Source of the DNA: a virus
DNA: 26,571 bases
Virus record (IMG/VR): IMGVR_UViG_3300021197_001910
Location: 56,022-82,592 of that record
Reading direction: 5' to 3' (one strand)
Part shown: in pieces, positions 23,899 through 26,571 of the stretch
Layout: the number at the start of each line of letters is the position of its first letter
How positions within the stretch are numbered: position 1 is the first letter of the stretch
The notes under the pieces: generated by a model
The model's input: the letters and a program-made list of their open reading frames with translations, nothing else
What the model was told of the DNA's origin: nothing
Database searches by the model: none
Made by a program: the position numbers and the translations under genes

Positions 23899-24414
23899 CT
23901 AGTTTGATTCAACTATTTTGTAATAAACCCTTCCTTCAACTCGCTGAGAAGTTTCTGGATTAGGAATAAATAATGTTAAAACCTTAACTGGATCATTTTT
24001 GGGGCGCCAAATAAGCTGCAGAATCCCCTCATCTTGATCCCACAACCAATCAAATTCGTTTCCCAGCTTCGTCTCATAAGAATCTATGCAAGCGTATGTA
24101 TTGGTTGTCAAAGACACAACTGTTGTGTCATGTAGGGGATATCCACTATTTAAGGTGACGTCTCTTCCGCAAATAGAAAAGAAATATTCTCCCACGAGGT
24201 CTTCCTGAATAGCCATGCTAACGTATCCAGAGATTAACTGGGTCTCTAGAGTTTCTGTACAGGAGAACACCGATGGCGACGAATCACTAGACCACCAGCA
24301 ACCCATCAACGCGTACAGATCCCCGTACTCTTCTTCTCTAACGTCTTCGGAGGTGAGGGGAATAACACAAGATGTTAAAGTTATTAATAATATTAGAGTA
24401 AATAACTTATGCAT
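23899..24414 (-). CDS. lipoprotein, function unknown
   Basis: A 171-aa protein with a typical lipoprotein signal: a basic start (MHK), the hydrophobic stretch LFTLILLIT (4-12) and the lipobox LTSC with C16 as the lipid-modified residue. The mature part has several cysteines (C39, C51, C82, C108 by rough count) that could form disulfides in the periplasm, and a C-terminal beta-rich region (EGILQLIWRPKNDPVKVLTLFIPN). I recognise no family. It is the first gene behind a strong promoter (24506-24534) with a leader of about 85 nt. Phage lipoproteins can block superinfection, but nothing specific points to that here. Confidence 0.78.
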   Translation of the reverse strand: MHKLFTLILLITLTSCVIPLTSEDVREEEYGDLYALMGCWWSSDSSPSVFSCTETLETQLISGYVSMAIQEDLVGEYFFSICGRDVTLNSGYPLHDTTVVSLTTNTYACIDSYETKLGNEFDWLWDQDEGILQLIWRPKNDPVKVLTLFIPNPETSQRVEGRVYYKIVESN

Positions 24415-24505
24415 CCTATTATAACTATAGATGCAATCAATATTTTTAAAAGCACTACAAAGATTATTTTTGACGTCTCTCTAAGATTTATTAACATTTA
24501 ATACA

Positions 24506-24534
24506 ATAATATAGAATATATTTGTAAGTGTCAA
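24506..24534 (-). promoter_or_regulatory. sigma70-type promoter upstream of the lipoprotein gene
   Basis: Read on the minus strand: TTGACA (24534-24529), a 17-nt spacer and TATTAT (24511-24506). An A/T-rich element lies upstream. The expected start is near 24499, giving a leader of about 85 nt to the ATG at 24414. The rest of the 135-bp gap between dnaK and this gene has no terminator hairpin that I can see. Confidence 0.75.
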
Positions 24535-24551
24535 GTAAAAAGTATATTTTT
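24529..24551. repeat. 23-bp element, copy A, at dnaK stop codon
   Basis: Identical to 26427-26449. On the minus strand it is an A/T-rich near-palindrome ending in TTGACA, so it looks like an UP element plus -35 box. This copy begins at the dnaK stop codon. Confidence 0.9.
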
Positions 24552-26376
24552 ATTCTACAACCTCTGCGTCTATAATATCTTCATCATCTGATTCGGCAGT
24601 CTGTTGCTCATACATTCCTGCGGCTGCAGCATGTAGAGCGGATTCCAACTTTTCAATAGCTGCATTAAGAACTTCTAAATCATCAGATCCCTCAACACTC
24701 TTAGCTTCAGCAATCTCGTTCTCCAGATTAACGCCGTCGTTTTCTTTGGCAAACTTTTCAGTTTGATAAATCATTGTCCCAAGCTTGTTCGCTGCCTCCA
24801 CTAAGAGTCGCTTTTTGGTATCCTCTTCTGCGAAACGTTCTGCTTCGTTGATAGCTTCGTTGATCTCGCTATCAGATAGCGATGATCCTCCCGTAATAGT
24901 AATCGACTGCTCTTTTCCAGTAGCTTTATCTTTAGCTTTTACACTGACGATACCATTAGCATCAATATCAAAAGTTACCTCAATCTGAGGGACTCCTTTA
25001 GCAGCCGGAGGGATATTTCCTAGGTTAAACTGCCCTAGAGACTTGTTATCTTTGGCAAACTGGCGCTCTCCCTGGAGCACATTGATAGTCACTACTGTTT
25101 GATTATTCGCTGCTGTCGAATATACCTCACTCTTGGCACAGGGAATTGTTGTGTTACGTTCAATCAGCGTATTCATAACGCCTCCGAGAGTTTCAATTCC
25201 CAGTGAAAGAGGGGTGACATCCAACAAAAGCATATCGGTGACTTGTCCCGAGAAGACTCCGCCCTGTACGGCAGCGCCGAGAGCCACTACCTCATCCGGA
25301 TTCACTGAGTTATTTGAACTCTTCTGAAAGAACTTCTCTACCGCTTCCTGCACTGCAGGGATTCGCGTCGAGCCGCCTACGAGTAACACTTCGTCGACTT
25401 CTCCTACTTTAAGATTAGCATCTTTTAGGGCATTTTTAACTGGCTCAAGGGTCTGCTGAACAAACTCTTCAATCATTTGATCAAATTTAGATCTAGTCAA
25501 AGTTATATTTAGGTGCTTAGGTCCAGATGCATCAGCTGTCAAAAAGGGCAAGTTAACGTCTGTTTGTTGGGTGCTGGAGAGTTCAATCTTTGCTTTTTCT
25601 GCTGCTTCTCTAAGTCGCTGCAGAACTGTTTTGTCCCCTAGTACATCAATGCCGGTCTCCTGCTGAAACTCACTAGATAAATAATTAATAAGGATCTCAT
25701 CTACGTTGTCGCCACCCAGATGAGTGTTACCATTAGTGCTGAGAACTTCAACTACTCCATCCGCTATATCTAATACAGATATATCAAAAGTACCTCCACC
25801 GAGATCAAACACGGCGACCTTCATATCTCCGTTTTTCTTATTGAGTCCATATGCCATTGCAGCTGCTGTGGGTTCGTTAATAATCCGTTTAATATTGAGC
25901 CCAGCAATCTTGCCGGCATCTTTGGTTGCTTGCCTCTGAGCATCATCAAAATAGGCCGGCACTGTTACTACTGCATCGGTTACTGGTTCTCCTAGGTATT
26001 GTTCAGCATCACGTTTCAGTTTCGCCAATACAAGGGCACTAACCTCAGGAATTGAAAAACTTTTATCTTGTATCTTAATACTGCAAGAACCCTTTGAATC
26101 CACTAGGTTATAAGGTATACTGTCAAGATTCGCTTTTACATCTTCGAAGTTGGACCCAATAAACCTTTTTGCAGAATAGATTGTATTCTCTGGATTCATA
26201 ACAGCCTGTCTTCGAGCTGCAGCGCCAACTAAACGCTCATTGGTCTTTGTAAAGGCAACCACTGATGGGGTTGTCCTGTTACCTTCCTCGTTGGGGATAA
26301 TCTTAGGGTCTGTGCCTTCCATAATAGCTACAGCACTATTAGTAGTTCCTAAATCAATTCCAATAACTTTACTCAT
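24550..26376 (-). CDS. dnaK: Hsp70 chaperone DnaK
   Basis: A complete 608-aa DnaK. The ATPase domain has [13 protein letters not shown] (5-17), [40 protein letters not shown] and [14 protein letters not shown]. The linker [14 protein letters not shown] leads to the substrate domain with [21 protein letters not shown] and the V-x-F-D-I-D-A-N-G-I segment. The helical lid ends in the acidic tail [13 protein letters not shown]. It refolds or holds proteins with ATP, DnaJ and GrpE; no partner gene is in the window. Full length and intact motifs argue for function. A dnaK among phage-type genes is unusual and could come from a bacterial host. The ATG follows GGAGAA and a promoter (26405-26432), with a leader of about 22 nt. 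Confidence 0.97.
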   Translation of the reverse strand: MSKVIGIDLGTTNSAVAIMEGTDPKIIPNEEGNRTTPSVVAFTKTNERLVGAAARRQAVMNPENTIYSAKRFIGSNFEDVKANLDSIPYNLVDSKGSCSIKIQDKSFSIPEVSALVLAKLKRDAEQYLGEPVTDAVVTVPAYFDDAQRQATKDAGKIAGLNIKRIINEPTAAAMAYGLNKKNGDMKVAVFDLGGGTFDISVLDIADGVVEVLSTNGNTHLGGDNVDEILINYLSSEFQQETGIDVLGDKTVLQRLREAAEKAKIELSSTQQTDVNLPFLTADASGPKHLNITLTRSKFDQMIEEFVQQTLEPVKNALKDANLKVGEVDEVLLVGGSTRIPAVQEAVEKFFQKSSNNSVNPDEVVALGAAVQGGVFSGQVTDMLLLDVTPLSLGIETLGGVMNTLIERNTTIPCAKSEVYSTAANNQTVVTINVLQGERQFAKDNKSLGQFNLGNIPPAAKGVPQIEVTFDIDANGIVSVKAKDKATGKEQSITITGGSSLSDSEINEAINEAERFAEEDTKKRLLVEAANKLGTMIYQTEKFAKENDGVNLENEIAEAKSVEGSDDLEVLNAAIEKLESALHAAAAGMYEQQTAESDDEDIIDAEVVE

Positions 26377-26404
26377 GGTTATATTCTTCTCCAGTAGAAT
26401 TTAT

Positions 26405-26432
26405 ATTATAATAATAACATAATATATGTCAA
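26405..26432 (-). promoter_or_regulatory. sigma70-type promoter for dnaK
   Basis: On the minus strand: TTGACA (26432-26427), a 16-nt spacer and TATAAT (26410-26405), all twelve bases matching consensus. The A/T-rich 23-bp element covers the -35 and upstream side. The predicted start is near 26398, just before the GGAGAA ribosome site of dnaK. No heat-shock sigma32 sequence is apparent. Confidence 0.82.
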
Positions 26433-26449
26433 GTAAAAAGTATATTTTT
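26427..26449. repeat. 23-bp element, copy B, after the mini-tmRNA
   Basis: Identical to 24529-24551. It lies 1 nt beyond the CCA end of the mini-tmRNA and includes the -35 box of the dnaK promoter. Confidence 0.9.
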
Positions 26450-26450
26450 T

Positions 26451-26532
26451 TGGTGGAGGTGCACGGAGTCGAACCGTGGTCCTGAGAATACCCTTGCAGG
26501 TCTTAATCCCAGTCGAAACCCAAACCACCCCC
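26451..26532 (-). ncRNA. mini-tmRNA: tRNA-like domain only, no tag region
   Basis: An 82-nt RNA that begins like tmRNA (GGGGGTGGTTT, then GGTTTCGACTGGGATTAA) and ends like tmRNA (CTCAGGACCACGG, TTCGACT, then CCGTGCACCTCCACCA). The acceptor stem pairs 7 of 7 with G3:U70. The T-stem is CACGG/CCGTG, A is the discriminator and CCA is encoded. There is no D-stem, as in tmRNA. Helix 2 is CCTG/CAGG (RNA nt 33-36 with 49-52), continued by three pairs across a CA bulge and closed by a GTAT loop. The 12 nt between the strands leave no room for pseudoknots or a tag reading frame. I read it as a one-piece tRNA-like domain, possibly alanylated. It is not a two-piece tmRNA, whose halves are in permuted order. 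A degenerate tRNA is the alternative. Confidence 0.8.
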
Positions 26533-26541
26533 ATTTAGATG

Positions 26542-26570
26542 TTGACATAAGTAAATATATCAGTTATTAT
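26542..26570 (+). promoter_or_regulatory. rightward sigma70-type promoter at window edge
   Basis: TTGACA (26542-26547), a 17-nt spacer and TATTAT (26565-26570), facing out of the window. On the other strand the same A/T block reads TATAAT (26571-26566), which could be the -10 box of the mini-tmRNA promoter; its -35 box would lie outside the window. This suggests a divergent control region with genes on the plus strand beyond the edge. Confidence 0.6.
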
Positions 26571-26571
26571 A

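Noticed and set aside
24415-24549. Rho-independent terminator after dnaK
   Set aside because: The gap is A/T-rich but I find no G/C-rich hairpin followed by a T run on the minus strand; only the promoter element is supported.
26451-26532. Acceptor half of a two-piece (permuted) tmRNA
   Set aside because: In permuted genes the 3' half precedes the 5' half. Here the 5' acceptor strand comes first and the CCA last, only 82 nt apart, so the RNA is one piece.
26451-26532. Prophage attachment site made from the end of a host tmRNA
   Set aside because: An att site would carry only the 3' part of tmRNA. Here the 5' half is also present, with pairing between the halves, and no integrase gene is visible.

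Overview
This is a 26.6-kb, moderately AT-rich stretch in which every convincing protein gene and RNA gene lies on the minus strand, so transcription runs from right to left. Genes are packed end to end with 1-11 nt stop/start overlaps. Seven tRNA genes, each with an encoded CCA, are scattered among them. The mix of tRNAs, a PIN-PhoH ATPase, a Cas4-like PD-(D/E)XK nuclease, a small thermonuclease, miniature enzymes, unrecognised small proteins and a large glycan locus suggests a large tailed phage, probably of an aquatic bacterium (T4-like myovirus style). No virion, polymerase or terminase gene is present, so this is an inference. A bacterial glycan island is the main alternative.

Layout from right to left (the direction of transcription): at the right edge is an 82-nt RNA gene (26451-26532). 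It has the tRNA-like domain of tmRNA but no room for a tag-coding region or pseudoknots. Next is a full-length dnaK with a near-consensus sigma70 promoter, then a second promoter carrying the same 23-bp element, a lipoprotein, a membrane-anchored metzincin protease, three small unknowns, a class II aldolase, tRNA-Thr, a PLP aminotransferase, tRNA-Ala/Val/Pro, an amidinotransferase-fold enzyme, a thermonuclease, tRNA-Gly/Ser/Asn, a HIGH-family nucleotidyltransferase, PIN-PhoH, an acidic 84-aa protein, an HExxH metalloprotease and a Cas4-like nuclease.

The left 15 kb (1-15367) is a surface-glycan locus. It encodes two GT4 enzymes, a GT-B/GT-A double glycosyltransferase, UDP-GlcNAc 2-epimerase, a GT-D-like enzyme, a sulfotransferase, a formyltransferase, another GT4, a SAM methyltransferase, a very small DegT-type protein, a GT11 fucosyltransferase, a B12-type radical SAM protein, NadE, a nucleotide-sugar dehydrogenase and the start of GDP-L-fucose synthase. 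Together these could make and decorate a fucosylated, possibly acidic, sulfated and N-formylated glycan, to modify either the host surface or the virion.

The most unusual finding is the mini-tmRNA. Its acceptor stem is identical to that of the tRNA-Ala in the same window, including the G3:U70 pair. In addition, the stop codons of the aldolase and thermonuclease genes lie inside the 5' ends of downstream tRNAs, so tRNA maturation should create stop-less mRNAs, which are the natural substrates of tmRNA.
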